64,000 bases of DNA from Acidicapsa acidisoli (GTDB taxonomy: Bacteria; Acidobacteriota; Terriglobia; Terriglobales; Acidobacteriaceae). The position numbers and the translations under genes were made by a program. Positions 26,767 through 35,580 of this stretch are shown piece after piece; the first letter of the stretch is position 1; each line of letters starts with the position of its first letter. The DNA lies in the NCBI RefSeq assembly GCF_025685625.1, contig NZ_JAGSYI010000002.1, forward strand, positions 372,001 through 436,000, written 5' to 3'. The notes below the pieces were generated by a model. The model worked only from the letters and a program-made list of their open reading frames with translations, was not told the DNA's origin and did no database searches.

Positions 26767-29070
26767 ATGCAAGCCACGCAATTGCCGTGCCAGACAAGCC
26801 CTAAGCCGATCTCTGAGCCAGTCTCTGGGCCCGTCTCTGAACCAATCGATCCCCGCAGACGACGGACCATTTCCGTTCTACCCATCCTCGCGTCAATTCT
26901 CGTCCTCGTGCTCTTTTCAGCGGCCTCGTCGATCCTCGCCCAGCAGCCCTCCAGCGCCGCTTCCAGCCAGGCTTCTCAGCCGCCATTCGATCACCCACAT
27001 GGCCCACCGGGCTTGCCGTTTCCCCATCCCCATCCCAACATTCGTCCGCCGAAAGGCAAAATACCCGACGCCGGAACCCCCGTAGTCTTCGACGCCGCCG
27101 GCATGGGTTCGCCACTGGTACTGGATCACAACTGGCGCCTCGGTATCGCCTCCGGCTCCGACCCGGCCAAACCCGACTTCGACGACTCAACATGGCCGAC
27201 CCGCGACGCCAAAGAAGCCGTCGCCGAAGTTGACGACTCCGCAGCCGAGGACGACAGCGATCACCCGCCCGACCACGATCACGACGACCCCTCCTCGAAT
27301 CACCATCCCCACGGCCATCCCTTCGCATGGTTTCGCATCCACATCCATCTACCCGTTCATCACGGGCCCCTGGTTGTCCTTGTCCGAGTACCTGTAAGCC
27401 GAAACGCCCAGGTCACATTCAACGAAACCGTCGGCATGGATATGTTTGCCAACGGAAAATTGATCGTACCCGAGGGCCCGAACGGCCCAACCCAGCAATC
27501 CTACGAGTACCAGCAGATTTCTCGAATCTATCCAATCGATATCCCGCAGGATCAGGCAAACCTCACGCTGGCGGTCCGAATCCCCTTCGTCGCCCTCGGC
27601 ATGGACGCTTACACAGGATTCTTCGCGCATCGCACTTTTTATCTCGGCGAACGTGACGACCTCGTTTCTCATCTCGACCTTTGGGACCACGCCATGCTCT
27701 TCGAGCGCATCCCCGCACTCGTCGACGGCGGGCTCAAGTTCCTCATCGCCCTGTTTCTTCTCGCGCTCTTCTGGACACAGCGGGACCATCCCGAATACCT
27801 CTGGCTGGGCCTGCAAATGCTCCTGGTTGCGCCCCTCGCTTACATCGGTTTCGTGGGTAGTATGGGCCGGATCGACAAACTGTGGACGGCCGCATCCGAA
27901 TTCCAACTGCTTCTCATCTCCGCCTATCTCTATTTCGAATTCCTTATCGCCTTTCTCTCCCTGCGCAGACGCTGGTACATCATCGCCATGCGCTACAGCT
28001 CCCCGCTCCTGCTCACCCTCGGACCGTTCCTGCTCTTCGTGCGCGACAGCAAAGCCGTCGCCATCGGCTTCGTGCTTTCCATCCTCTTCGCGCTCCTATG
28101 GATGCTCGCATGGGTTCTCTTCGTAGGCCTGACGCTTACCATTGCAGCTTTCAAGCGCAACTACGAGGCCGCGCTGCTGCTCCTGCCCCTGCTTCTGAGC
28201 GTCGTGGGCATGGTAGAGCTCGCATCGACCGCCGGCTCGTCAAGCTGGCTTGGAACCCCCATGCAGTCCCCTCTGACATTCCAGGCCGGTCCCGTCCCGA
28301 TCCATTTCTCGGATGTTGCGGACTTCGTCGGCATCTTCGTCATCATCCTCATCATCTTTGTCCGCTTCCTCCGCATCCATCGCGAACGCGAACGCGCCTC
28401 CAGCGAACTCGCCGCCGCCCGCAGCGTGCAGGAGTTGATGATTCCCCGCGAATCTCCGCAAACACCCGGCTTCCACGTCGACACCGTCTACAAACCGGCA
28501 ACCGAAGTTGGCGGCGATTTCTTCCACATCCAGGCCACAGGTGACGGAGGCCTGCTCATCGTCATCGGCGACGTAGCCGGCCACGGCCTCCAGGCCGCCA
28601 TGAACGTCTCCATGCTCATGGGCGCACTGCGCCGTTCCCCCATCACCTCACCCGCCCAGATTCTCGCCGACCTCAACCAGGTTCTGGTCGGAAGCTCCAG
28701 CTTCACCACATGTGAAGCCGCCTATTTCTCCGCAGACGGAGAAGTCGTGATTGCCAGCGCCGGACATCCACCGCCATATCTGAACAGCCAGGAAATCATC
28801 CTGCCCGGCGGCCTCCCGCTCGGCGTCGTGCCCGGCATCGAATACGACGAAACCCGCCTCTACCTGCACCCCGGCGACCGCCTCCTACTCATGTCTGACG
28901 GAGTAGCAGAAGCACGCAAGCCCAACGGCGAACTCTTCGGCTTCGATCGCGTCCGCAATCTCAGCGGCCAGTCCGCCTTCTTCATCGCAGACGCCGCCAA
29001 GGAATTCGGCCAGGAAGACGACATCACCGTCCTCACCATCCGCCGCCTCGCGCAAGCCGCAGCGGCGTAA
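26767..29070 (+). CDS. Membrane SpoIIE/PP2C-type serine phosphatase
   Basis: 767 aa from ATG 26767. The frame extends 162 nt upstream, but the internal ATG with GAAGGG before it gives the more normal signal sequence. Order: cytoplasmic tail and membrane helix (about 30-55), His/Pro/Asp-rich linker (70-185), a jelly-roll-like extracytoplasmic domain (about 190-300), seven predicted membrane helices (about 320-540), then a PPM domain (about 565-767). The phosphatase metal sites are seen in EVGGDFF, GDVAGHGLQAA and LLMSDGVAEA. The layout resembles 7TMR-DISM signalling proteins. It probably controls an anti-anti-sigma or partner-switch pathway in response to an outside ligand. The next gene starts 8 nt later. 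Confidence 0.9.
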   Translation: MQATQLPCQTSPKPISEPVSGPVSEPIDPRRRRTISVLPILASILVLVLFSAASSILAQQPSSAASSQASQPPFDHPHGPPGLPFPHPHPNIRPPKGKIPDAGTPVVFDAAGMGSPLVLDHNWRLGIASGSDPAKPDFDDSTWPTRDAKEAVAEVDDSAAEDDSDHPPDHDHDDPSSNHHPHGHPFAWFRIHIHLPVHHGPLVVLVRVPVSRNAQVTFNETVGMDMFANGKLIVPEGPNGPTQQSYEYQQISRIYPIDIPQDQANLTLAVRIPFVALGMDAYTGFFAHRTFYLGERDDLVSHLDLWDHAMLFERIPALVDGGLKFLIALFLLALFWTQRDHPEYLWLGLQMLLVAPLAYIGFVGSMGRIDKLWTAASEFQLLLISAYLYFEFLIAFLSLRRRWYIIAMRYSSPLLLTLGPFLLFVRDSKAVAIGFVLSILFALLWMLAWVLFVGLTLTIAAFKRNYEAALLLLPLLLSVVGMVELASTAGSSSWLGTPMQSPLTFQAGPVPIHFSDVADFVGIFVIILIIFVRFLRIHRERERASSELAAARSVQELMIPRESPQTPGFHVDTVYKPATEVGGDFFHIQATGDGGLLIVIGDVAGHGLQAAMNVSMLMGALRRSPITSPAQILADLNQVLVGSSSFTTCEAAYFSADGEVVIASAGHPPPYLNSQEIILPGGLPLGVVPGIEYDETRLYLHPGDRLLLMSDGVAEARKPNGELFGFDRVRNLSGQSAFFIADAAKEFGQEDDITVLTIRRLAQAAAA

Positions 29071-29078
29071 GTTCCAAC

Positions 29079-29498
29079 ATGCCAACCGATCAGGAGCTAT
29101 ACGACCAACTATCGTTCTACACGCTCAGTCATGGCGACCCTGCATTCCTTCATCAGCACATCGTAGACGCCTTCGCCGCGCAGCACTCCGACGAACAAAC
29201 AAAGCCCATCCGCACCGTCTTCGCGCTCATCGGCCTCTACCTCTATCTGGAAAAGGGATTCACTGGCCGTCAGGTCCAGCAGATGCACACGAAACTGGCT
29301 AGGCAGCGCAAGCAATGGCCAACAATCCTGCCACCCGCGGCCACCGCGACCCTGACCGTAGCAGACGTATTAGCCGCAGCCCCCGGCTCGCAACGAGACA
29401 AGACAATTCGCGACTGGTGCATCGCCGTTTGGGAAAAATGGCAGCCGCAACGCCATCAAATCGTCGAACTGGCGAGAAAGGAACTCAACATTCAATAA
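29079..29498 (+). CDS. DUF5946-like small protein
   Basis: 139 aa, mostly helical. DQLSFYTLSHGDPAFLHQHIVDAFAAQ and the RTVFALIGLYLYLEKGFTGRQVQQMH segment fit the DUF5946 family as I remember it; the family has no known function. HXXXDA-type histidines (His18, His25, His26) could be metal ligands. It begins 8 nt after the phosphatase stop, so it is cotranscribed, but its start lacks a strong Shine-Dalgarno sequence. Confidence 0.75.
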   Translation: MPTDQELYDQLSFYTLSHGDPAFLHQHIVDAFAAQHSDEQTKPIRTVFALIGLYLYLEKGFTGRQVQQMHTKLARQRKQWPTILPPAATATLTVADVLAAAPGSQRDKTIRDWCIAVWEKWQPQRHQIVELARKELNIQ

Positions 29499-29553
29499 GC
29501 CCACAAAAAAGCCCCACCCAAAACGGATGAAGCTCTTTTTGCTTTTGTATTTG

Positions 29554-29573
29554 CCCTTTGGCCGACCAAAGGG
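29554..29573. repeat. Short hairpin between convergent genes
   Basis: CCCTTTGG-CCGA-CCAAAGGG is a perfect 8-bp stem with a 4-nt loop between the DUF5946-like gene and the 3' end of the inositol-phosphate synthase gene. There is no T-run on either side, so it is at best a weak or factor-assisted terminator. Confidence 0.4.
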
Positions 29574-29598
29574 AGGCAGCCGCCCCGACGGCCAGCCC

Positions 29599-30936
29599 TT
29601 AGTCGTAGTATTCGAGGCCGAGGTGCGTGATCAGATCCTCGCCCATGATGTGACGCAGCGTGTTCTTCAGCTTCATCGACTGAATAAACAGATCATGCTC
29701 CGGATAGAGGTCAGGCGCCGTCTGCGGAGATTTCCAGTAGAAGCTGAGCCATTCCTGAATACCGATATTCGCCAACTGCGGCGTCCGCTGAGCCAGATCC
29801 AAAAACAGCACCAGGTCCAGAGCAATCGGAGCGGCCAGAATCGAATCGCGACAAAGGAAATCCACCTTGATCTGCATCGGATAACCCAGCCAGCCAAAGA
29901 TATCGATGTTATCCCAGCCTTCCTTGTTATCCCCGCGCGGCGGATAGTAGTTAATCCGAACCTTGTGGTAGAGATCCTTGTATAAGTCGGGATATAACTC
30001 CGGCTGCAGAATGTAATCCAGCACGCCGAGCTTCGACTCTTCCTTGGTCTTGAACGACTCAGGATCGTCCAGCACCTCGCCATCCCGATTGCCAAGGATG
30101 TTCGTCGAATACCACCCCGAAACACCCAGCATGCGAGCCTTAAACGCCGGCGCCAGCACGGTCTTGATAAACGTCTGCCCGGTCTTGAAGTCCTTGCCCG
30201 TAATCGGCGCGCCATACAGCTTCGACAGCTCCACCATCACCGGCAGATCGACCGTCAGATTCGGCGCGCCATTCGCGAACGGAACGCCTTCCTTCAACGC
30301 GGCATAGGCATAAATCTGTGAGGGAGCAATCGACGGATCGTTGTCCACAAGGCCCTTTTCAAAGGCAGCGATGGATTGATGCACCGCAGTCGGTTCCAGG
30401 AAAATCTCCGTCGATCCTGCCCAAAGCACAACGACGCGATCCACCGTCTTCTTGAAGGTCTGGATATCCGCAATCACCTGCATAGCCAGATCGCACTTGT
30501 GCTTTCCCTTCTTGACATGCGTTCCATGCAGCCGCTTCACATAGTGCTGGTCAAAGACCGCCGGCATGGGTTTGATCGCTTCCAGAAACGGCTTGATCTG
30601 GGCCAAATGGTCACTGTCCAGCACCTTCGCGTGAGCGGCAGCTTCGTAAACATTGTCCTCAAAAATATCCCAGCCCGTGAAGACAATATCGTCAAGGTCG
30701 GCAAGCGGAACGAAATCCTTGATGAGCGGTGATTTCGCGTCCGTTCGTTTGCCAAGACGAATCGTGCCCATCTGCGTCAGCGAGCCAATCGGCTTCGCCA
30801 ATCCCTTGCGAACCGCCTCAACACCCGCGATCAGCGTAGTGGCCACGGCTCCCATGCCGACCACCATCACTCCAAGCTTGCCCTTCGCGGGCGCAATATC
30901 AGCGGTCTTGTGGCCGCCTTCCCGATGTACTGACAT
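29599..30936 (-). CDS. ino1: Inositol-3-phosphate synthase
   Basis: 445 aa, full length for the bacterial/archaeal type. The N-terminal Rossmann motif is GVMVVGMGAVATTLIAG. Later family landmarks are FTGWDIFEDN, VVVLWAGSTEIF, GVPFANGAPNLTVDLP and the catalytic-domain lysines in GKDFKTGQTFIKT. It converts glucose-6-phosphate to inositol-3-phosphate using NAD+, in the cytoplasm. In acidobacteria the product may feed phosphatidylinositol-type lipids or compatible solutes; that use is inference. A palindromic repeat lies upstream (30997-31040), between it and the DedA gene. Confidence 0.95.
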   Translation of the reverse strand: MSVHREGGHKTADIAPAKGKLGVMVVGMGAVATTLIAGVEAVRKGLAKPIGSLTQMGTIRLGKRTDAKSPLIKDFVPLADLDDIVFTGWDIFEDNVYEAAAHAKVLDSDHLAQIKPFLEAIKPMPAVFDQHYVKRLHGTHVKKGKHKCDLAMQVIADIQTFKKTVDRVVVLWAGSTEIFLEPTAVHQSIAAFEKGLVDNDPSIAPSQIYAYAALKEGVPFANGAPNLTVDLPVMVELSKLYGAPITGKDFKTGQTFIKTVLAPAFKARMLGVSGWYSTNILGNRDGEVLDDPESFKTKEESKLGVLDYILQPELYPDLYKDLYHKVRINYYPPRGDNKEGWDNIDIFGWLGYPMQIKVDFLCRDSILAAPIALDLVLFLDLAQRTPQLANIGIQEWLSFYWKSPQTAPDLYPEHDLFIQSMKLKNTLRHIMGEDLITHLGLEYYD

Positions 30937-30996
30937 GTATTTCTGAACCTTCCCTTCTATTGTTCCGTCTCAACGCTGAGACCATCTCCAGATGCG

Positions 30997-31040
30997 GGTG
31001 TCCCATCCTTGCCGTGCTTTTGCGGCAAGGGTGGGATACC
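30997..31040. repeat. Palindromic repeat, copy 1
   Basis: An 18-nt arm GGTGTCCCATCCTTGCCG and its near-perfect complement CGGCAAGGGTGGGATACC surround an 8-nt loop. It sits 3 nt beyond the DedA stop codon. The outer part (GGTGxCCCATCC/GGGTGGGAxACC) is shared with copies at 33227 and 38229. The inner stem TTGCCG/CGGCAA is unique to this copy but still fully paired. Confidence 0.85.
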
Positions 31041-31042
31041 AC

Positions 31043-31705
31043 TTACGCTGCATTCAATTCCCGGCCGCGTTTCTTCCAGTGCGTCCAGACAAACCATAGG
31101 ATTCCGGCGACCAGCAAAAGTTCCACAACCAGGTGGAACCGGTGAAACCACTCATGAAACCTGGGATCGGTATTCCATCGGTCGCCAAGCTGCTTGCCCA
31201 CATAAGCCAGCGCAAAACACCACGGCCACGACCCAACAAACGTGTAAATGTGAAATCGAAGCTGCGGCATCCGCGCTATGCCCGCCGGAAAGGCAATAAA
31301 CGTCCGCACCACCGGCAACAACCGGCCCAGCAGCACCGTGATCGATCCGTATTTCTCGAAGAACAAATGCATCCGGTCCAGGTCATGCGCGCTCATCAAA
31401 ACATACTTGCCATAGCGCAAAACCAGCGGCCTGCCGCCCCACGCGCCAATCCAGTAAGCGACAACCGACCCAAGGTTGCAGCCAATCGCGCCGGCCGTAG
31501 CAACCCAGATCAGGCCCATCCACGCATCACCCCCGCCAAATCGCCCGGTTGAAACCAGGTACCCGGCAAACGGCATGATGATCTCCGATGGAAGGGGAAT
31601 GCACGCGGACTCAATCCCCATCAGCAGGGCCACACCCGCGTACCCGGTGGAAGAGATCGTCCAGATGACGAACTGCACAATGCTGGCAAGGATGTGTTCT
31701 GTCAC
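31043..31705 (-). CDS. DedA-family membrane protein
   Basis: 220 aa with the DedA/VTT domain: amphipathic and re-entrant segments with GIESACIPLPSEIIMPFAGYL, and the conserved arginines in LLGRLLPVVRTFIAFPAGIARM, needed for function in known members. Four to five membrane helices, the last ending in a Lys/Arg-rich tail. DedA proteins act as lipid scramblases or flippases, for example for undecaprenyl phosphate, or in proton-dependent homeostasis. The start is GTG 31705. A TATACT box ends 8 nt before it, so the transcript may be leaderless. A palindromic repeat follows the stop. Confidence 0.93.
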   Translation of the reverse strand: MTEHILASIVQFVIWTISSTGYAGVALLMGIESACIPLPSEIIMPFAGYLVSTGRFGGGDAWMGLIWVATAGAIGCNLGSVVAYWIGAWGGRPLVLRYGKYVLMSAHDLDRMHLFFEKYGSITVLLGRLLPVVRTFIAFPAGIARMPQLRFHIYTFVGSWPWCFALAYVGKQLGDRWNTDPRFHEWFHRFHLVVELLLVAGILWFVWTHWKKRGRELNAA

Positions 31706-31826
31706 AGAGCATCAGTATAAATGCCCACACCGGGCCAGCCGCGTTTGACCAAAACCAGTGCATCGGGAATAGAATGCACGGCAACTTCCCCATCGATCAA
31801 AACTATTTCTCGAAAGGGGGCATCGC

Positions 31827-32159
31827 ATGCCCAGTTACCTCTTGCAACTCGCCTACACCGCTGAAGCAATGGCCGTCATGGTCAAACGCCCGCAAAACCG
31901 CGCCGAAGCGGTGAAAAAGCCGCTTGAGAAACTCGGCGGTTCCATGACCGGATTCTGGCTCGCATTCGGCGAATACGACGCCGTAGGCATCATCGAAATG
32001 CCGGACAACCTGAGTGCCGCGGCCTTCGCCATGGCCCTATCGGCGGGCGGAGCTTGCAGGAGTCTGAAAACCACCCCTCTCATCGGCATTGAAGAGGGAC
32101 TGGCCGCGATGGAGAAGGCCGGAACCAGCGGCTACAAACCCGCTACCGCAAAAAAATAA
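31827..32159 (+). CDS. GYD-domain protein
   Basis: 110 aa. The family signature is visible: the opening YLLQLAYTAEAM, the central GFWLAFGEYDAVGIIEMPD (G-x-Y/F-D core) and ALSAGGACRSLKTTPLI. GYD proteins are small ferredoxin-like-fold cytoplasmic proteins of unknown biochemical role. The start has AAAGGGGG at the right spacing. It stands alone, upstream of hemQ but separated by about 170 nt. The C-terminal 15 residues are basic. Confidence 0.88.
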   Translation: MPSYLLQLAYTAEAMAVMVKRPQNRAEAVKKPLEKLGGSMTGFWLAFGEYDAVGIIEMPDNLSAAAFAMALSAGGACRSLKTTPLIGIEEGLAAMEKAGTSGYKPATAKK

Positions 32160-32327
32160 CCCCGCATTTACGAAATGCCCCCACAAATGCGCTTCAATGG
32201 AAACGCAACGAGACGTTCTGCGCCCCGAGATTTCCGATCCTCTCTCTCGCTACCCGGCCCGAACCCTGAACCCTGAATACTGTTCCCTGCTTCTAACAGT
32301 AAGCTAGTAACAGAAAGGGCATCTACC

Positions 32328-33158
32328 TTGGCTGAATCTCCCGCAGTTCCCCTCACTCTCGAAGGCTCTAGCCTGTTGCATCAGGTATTCCGCTTCAACT
32401 GGAAGGGCTGGCGTGCGCTCTCCGCCGCCGAAAAGGAGCGGATCAGTGCCGCCGCCATCAACTCACTCAAGAATCTGGCGCAAGGCCCCGGAGAAGGCTC
32501 TCAGACCGCGCTATTTTCACTCGTCGGTCACAAAGGCGACCTGATGCTGATACACGTGCGCGACTCCGTCGAAGCGCTGAACCGCGTGGAATTGCAGCTT
32601 GCCCATACCGAACTCTGCGACTACCTGGAACAAACCTATTCCTACCTATCCGTCGTCGAGCTGGGACTGTACGAATCCTCCGCGAAAACCTACAGCGCCC
32701 TCGCGGCGCGCGACATCCAGCCCCACTCGCCGGAATGGAACGCCGCGATCAAGGAAACCCTCGACCGGCAGGCCGCAGCCATGACCTCGCGCCTGCACCC
32801 GGCAATTCCGGAAACCACCTACGCCTGCTTCTACCCCATGGACCGCAAGCGCGATGAAGAGGTGAACTGGTACACCGAGCCCATGGCCGAGCGCCAGCGC
32901 ATGATGCACGAGCACGGCATGATCGGCAGACGCTACGCGGACGAAGTCCGCCAGATCATCACCGGATCAATCGGACTGGATGATTGGGAATGGGGCGTAG
33001 ACCTCTTCGCCAACGACCCCGTCGTCTTCAAGAAACTTATCTACGAGATGCGCTTCGACGAAGTCAGCGCCAAATACGCACTATTCGGCAGCTTCTACGT
33101 AGGCACCCGCCTTCCCGCCGAAAAGCTAACCAACTGGCTCTCCGGAACCCACGCGTAG
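32328..33158 (+). CDS. hemQ: HemQ-type coproheme decarboxylase / chlorite dismutase family
   Basis: 276 aa from TTG 32328, AAAGGG upstream. Family landmarks: FRFNWKGWRALS at the start, GDLMLIHVRDSVEALNRVE, SYLSVVELGLY, the Y-P-M-D/R-K-R motif (ACFYPMDRKRDEEVNWY) whose Tyr is the radical-forming residue in coproheme decarboxylases, and MMHEHGMIGRRY with the likely proximal His. There is no sign of the Arg that defines true chlorite dismutases in its usual context, so decarboxylation of coproheme to heme b is favoured. Four further heme-related genes lie a few kb away, supporting the call. A palindromic repeat follows. Confidence 0.85.
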   Translation: MAESPAVPLTLEGSSLLHQVFRFNWKGWRALSAAEKERISAAAINSLKNLAQGPGEGSQTALFSLVGHKGDLMLIHVRDSVEALNRVELQLAHTELCDYLEQTYSYLSVVELGLYESSAKTYSALAARDIQPHSPEWNAAIKETLDRQAAAMTSRLHPAIPETTYACFYPMDRKRDEEVNWYTEPMAERQRMMHEHGMIGRRYADEVRQIITGSIGLDDWEWGVDLFANDPVVFKKLIYEMRFDEVSAKYALFGSFYVGTRLPAEKLTNWLSGTHA

Positions 33159-33226
33159 CGTCAACAACAGCTTGTCGTCCTCAGCGAAAGATCTGCTTCT
33201 CAAACGATCGCACCACCACGAATCTG

Positions 33227-33273
33227 GGTGCCCCATCCATGACACAGCTTCATCGTGTCATGGGTGGGACACC
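33227..33273. repeat. Palindromic repeat, copy 2
   Basis: Arm GGTGCCCCATCCATGACAC and complement GTGTCATGGGTGGGACACC enclose a 9-nt loop. It lies 35 nt before the nth start. The outer arms match copies 1 and 3; the inner stem ATGACAC/GTGTCAT is different but perfectly compensated. Confidence 0.85.
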
Positions 33274-33307
33274 ACAAATGCCCACCGAACATGGCACAAT
33301 AAACCCC

Positions 33308-34063
33308 ATGCCGCCGACTCCCGCCAAGAAAAAGCCCGCAAAATCCCCAGCAAAGAAATCCCCCAGCAAAAAGCGCTCCGCAGCCGCTGAACTACCCAAG
33401 CGCAAACCCGCCCGCCGCGATCTCGACCCCGAGCGCATTGAATCCATCCTGACCATCCTCCGCGACACCTACCCCGACGTAGAATGCGCCCTGGTCCATG
33501 CCTCGCCCTGGCAGCTTCTGGTGGCCACCATCCTCTCCGCGCAATGCACCGACGTCCGTGTGAATATGGTCACGCCAAAGCTTTTCCAGACCTACCCCAC
33601 CCCGCAAGCGATGGCCGACGCTCCCATCGAATCCATCGAAGAACTCATCCGCACCACAGGCTTCTACCACAACAAAGCCAAGTCCATTCAGGGAGCAGGT
33701 CGCGTCATCCATGAGCAGTTCGGCGACAAAGTGCCTCAGACCATGGCCGAACTCCTCACCGTCCCCGGCGCCGCCCGTAAAACCGCCAATGTCGTCCTCG
33801 GCGTAGCCTACGGCAAAGCCGAAGGCGTCGTCGTCGACACCCACGTCTTCCGCCTCGCCCGCCGCCTCGGCCTCACCCGCAGCGAAACCCCGCAAAAAGT
33901 CGAACAGGACCTGATGAAAGTAATCCCCCGCGACCGCTGGATTCAGCTCTCCCACGAACTCATCCACCATGGCCGCCAGATCTGCGAAGCCCGCAAACCC
34001 AAGTGTGCCGCCTGCCCACTCGAAACCCTCTGCCACGCCCCCGACAAAACCTGGAGTTCCTAG
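33308..34063 (+). CDS. nth: Endonuclease III
   Basis: 251 aa from ATG 33308; the longer frame would run through the palindromic repeat and hemQ. A basic Lys/Pro/Ser-rich N-terminal tail (1-38) precedes the glycosylase. The helix-hairpin-helix LLTVPGAARKTANVVLG has the catalytic Lys. The Asp is in VVDTHVFRLARRL. The Fe-S loop CX6CX2CX5C (CEARKPKCAACPLETLC) is intact near the C-terminus. It removes oxidised pyrimidines and cuts the abasic site. The GVG of the classical hairpin is GAA here, a mild variation. Confidence 0.95.
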   Translation: MPPTPAKKKPAKSPAKKSPSKKRSAAAELPKRKPARRDLDPERIESILTILRDTYPDVECALVHASPWQLLVATILSAQCTDVRVNMVTPKLFQTYPTPQAMADAPIESIEELIRTTGFYHNKAKSIQGAGRVIHEQFGDKVPQTMAELLTVPGAARKTANVVLGVAYGKAEGVVVDTHVFRLARRLGLTRSETPQKVEQDLMKVIPRDRWIQLSHELIHHGRQICEARKPKCAACPLETLCHAPDKTWSS

Positions 34064-34232
34064 CCAAGCAATCGCCCACAGGTGGCGATCCACCGCAAAT
34101 CCACCCGATCGGCAGAACTTCCAGCGCCAACGGCGCGCCGTTATCCCAGCCCAGACCAACGGCCTGGGTGCGGGGTCCAGATGAGAAAACCGAGGGCTGA
34201 AGGCCCGAACCATTCCTCAGGATGAATCCACC

Positions 34233-34727
34233 ATGCCCCAGCAATCCGCAACAGAACAGGATCTGGCCTTCCTAAGACAAGCCATCGAACTCGCCCACGC
34301 AGCCAGAGCCCACGGCGCTCACCCCTTCGGCGCACTGATCGTAGACTCCAACGGTCAGATCCTAGTCACCGCCCGCAACAACGCCGTCCCGCCCAAAGGC
34401 GACCCCACGCAGCACGCCGAACGCCTCGCCTGCTCCCTCGTCGGACGCCAGTTCACCGCAGCTCAGCTCTCCCGCTGCACTCTCTACACCAGCACCGAGC
34501 CCTGCGCCATGTGTGCCGGAGCCATCTACTGGACCGGCATCGGCCGCGTAGTCTACGCCTTGTCCCAAAAGGGTCTGGAACGCTACACCGGCAGCCATGA
34601 GGAAAACCCACCCCTCAAGCTGCCCTGCCGCGAAGTCTTCGCCCGAGGCCAAAAGCCGATCCAAGTCACCGGTCCGCTCCTCGAAGAAGAAGCAGGCGAA
34701 GCCCACGAAGGCTTCTGGACCAAATAG
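34233..34727 (+). CDS. Nucleoside/nucleobase deaminase (CMP/dCMP deaminase fold)
   Basis: 164 aa. The zinc motifs are HAE (DPTQHAERLAC) and PCXXC (TEPCAMCAGAIYW). GAHPFGALIVDSNGQILVTARN is typical of the guanine-deaminase/TadA branch. The C-terminal YTGSHEENPPLKLPCREV fits nucleoside deaminases that act on free bases or nucleosides rather than the shorter TadA. It converts guanine, cytosine or adenosine-like substrates; which one cannot be decided here. It is a single gene converging on hemD with a 25-nt gap. Confidence 0.85.
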   Translation: MPQQSATEQDLAFLRQAIELAHAARAHGAHPFGALIVDSNGQILVTARNNAVPPKGDPTQHAERLACSLVGRQFTAAQLSRCTLYTSTEPCAMCAGAIYWTGIGRVVYALSQKGLERYTGSHEENPPLKLPCREVFARGQKPIQVTGPLLEEEAGEAHEGFWTK

Positions 34728-34752
34728 GTAACAGCGCCGCAGGCGCAATTCC

Positions 34753-35580
34753 CTATTCCATAGTCCCGAGTCCGAGCGTCACTAGCTCAACCGCCGCAAT
34801 CAACCCCGGAATATCCGAAGGTCGAGCCTCTCCCGCCGGCTCCCATCCGTGCTCTCGAAGTGTCGCCGAAGTCACCGGCCCAATCGAAACAGCGGCCACG
34901 CCTGCAAACGGGAACGCAATCCCAGCCTCTCGCGCCACCTCCGCCAGATTCCGCACACTCGAAGAACTCGTAAACGTCGCCACATCCACGCCCGCCTTCA
35001 GCGCCCCAACCAGCAACTCGCCCGCGCCCTCCGGCAAAGCCGTCTGGTAAGCGTCTACCACCGTCATCAACGCCCCAACCGCAGTCAGCGCATCCGGAAT
35101 CACATCCCGCGCCACCTTCGCCCGAGCCAGCAGCACCCGCTTGCCCAGCACGGAACTCCCCAGCGCCGCCACCAGCCCCTCGGAGTGGTAGCTGTCCGGC
35201 ACCACCGTCACCCGAAAGCCCACCTTACGCGCAGCTTCCGCCGTGGCGCTGCCCACCGCAGCCACCCGAAGTGCCCTGATTTCCGCGAAATCAATATCCA
35301 GCAGCCTGCATCGAGCCGCAACAGTCTCGACCGTGTTCACGCTGGTCAGGATCAACCAGTCAAATACCTGGGAAAGCTTGCCGGGTTCGAGCCTGCGCAG
35401 CGCCGCGTCCAGAGGATCATACGAATCCGGCGGCCGTATCTCCAGCACCGGAACCTCAACAGGCTCAGCTCCCAGCACCTTCAACCCATCGCTCAGCTTT
35501 CCAGCCTGCTGCAACGCCCTCGTTACTAGAACCCGCCGCCCAGCAAGCGGTAACGCATCTGCCGAATGAATCTCATTCAA
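34753..35580 (-). CDS. hemD: Uroporphyrinogen-III synthase
   Basis: 275 aa. HemD-type patterns: GRRVLVTRALQQAGKLSDGL at the N-terminus, DWLILTSVNTVETV, AVGSATAEAARKVGF, and the C-terminal DVATFTSSSSVRNLAEV, VSIGPVTSATLREHGW. It cyclises hydroxymethylbilane with D-ring inversion. The ATG overlaps the hemC stop (ATGA), so it is translationally coupled. It is the last gene of the ccsA-hemA-hemC-hemD operon. Confidence 0.93.
   Translation of the reverse strand: MNEIHSADALPLAGRRVLVTRALQQAGKLSDGLKVLGAEPVEVPVLEIRPPDSYDPLDAALRRLEPGKLSQVFDWLILTSVNTVETVAARCRLLDIDFAEIRALRVAAVGSATAEAARKVGFRVTVVPDSYHSEGLVAALGSSVLGKRVLLARAKVARDVIPDALTAVGALMTVVDAYQTALPEGAGELLVGALKAGVDVATFTSSSSVRNLAEVAREAGIAFPFAGVAAVSIGPVTSATLREHGWEPAGEARPSDIPGLIAAVELVTLGLGTME

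Noticed and set aside
29499-29530. Possible Rho-independent terminator in the A/T-rich run after the DUF5946-like gene
   Set aside because: No stable stem directly before a T-run on either strand.
32984-33307. N-terminal extension of nth
   Set aside because: It runs through hemQ and the palindromic repeat; the internal ATG gives normal endonuclease III with a basic tail.
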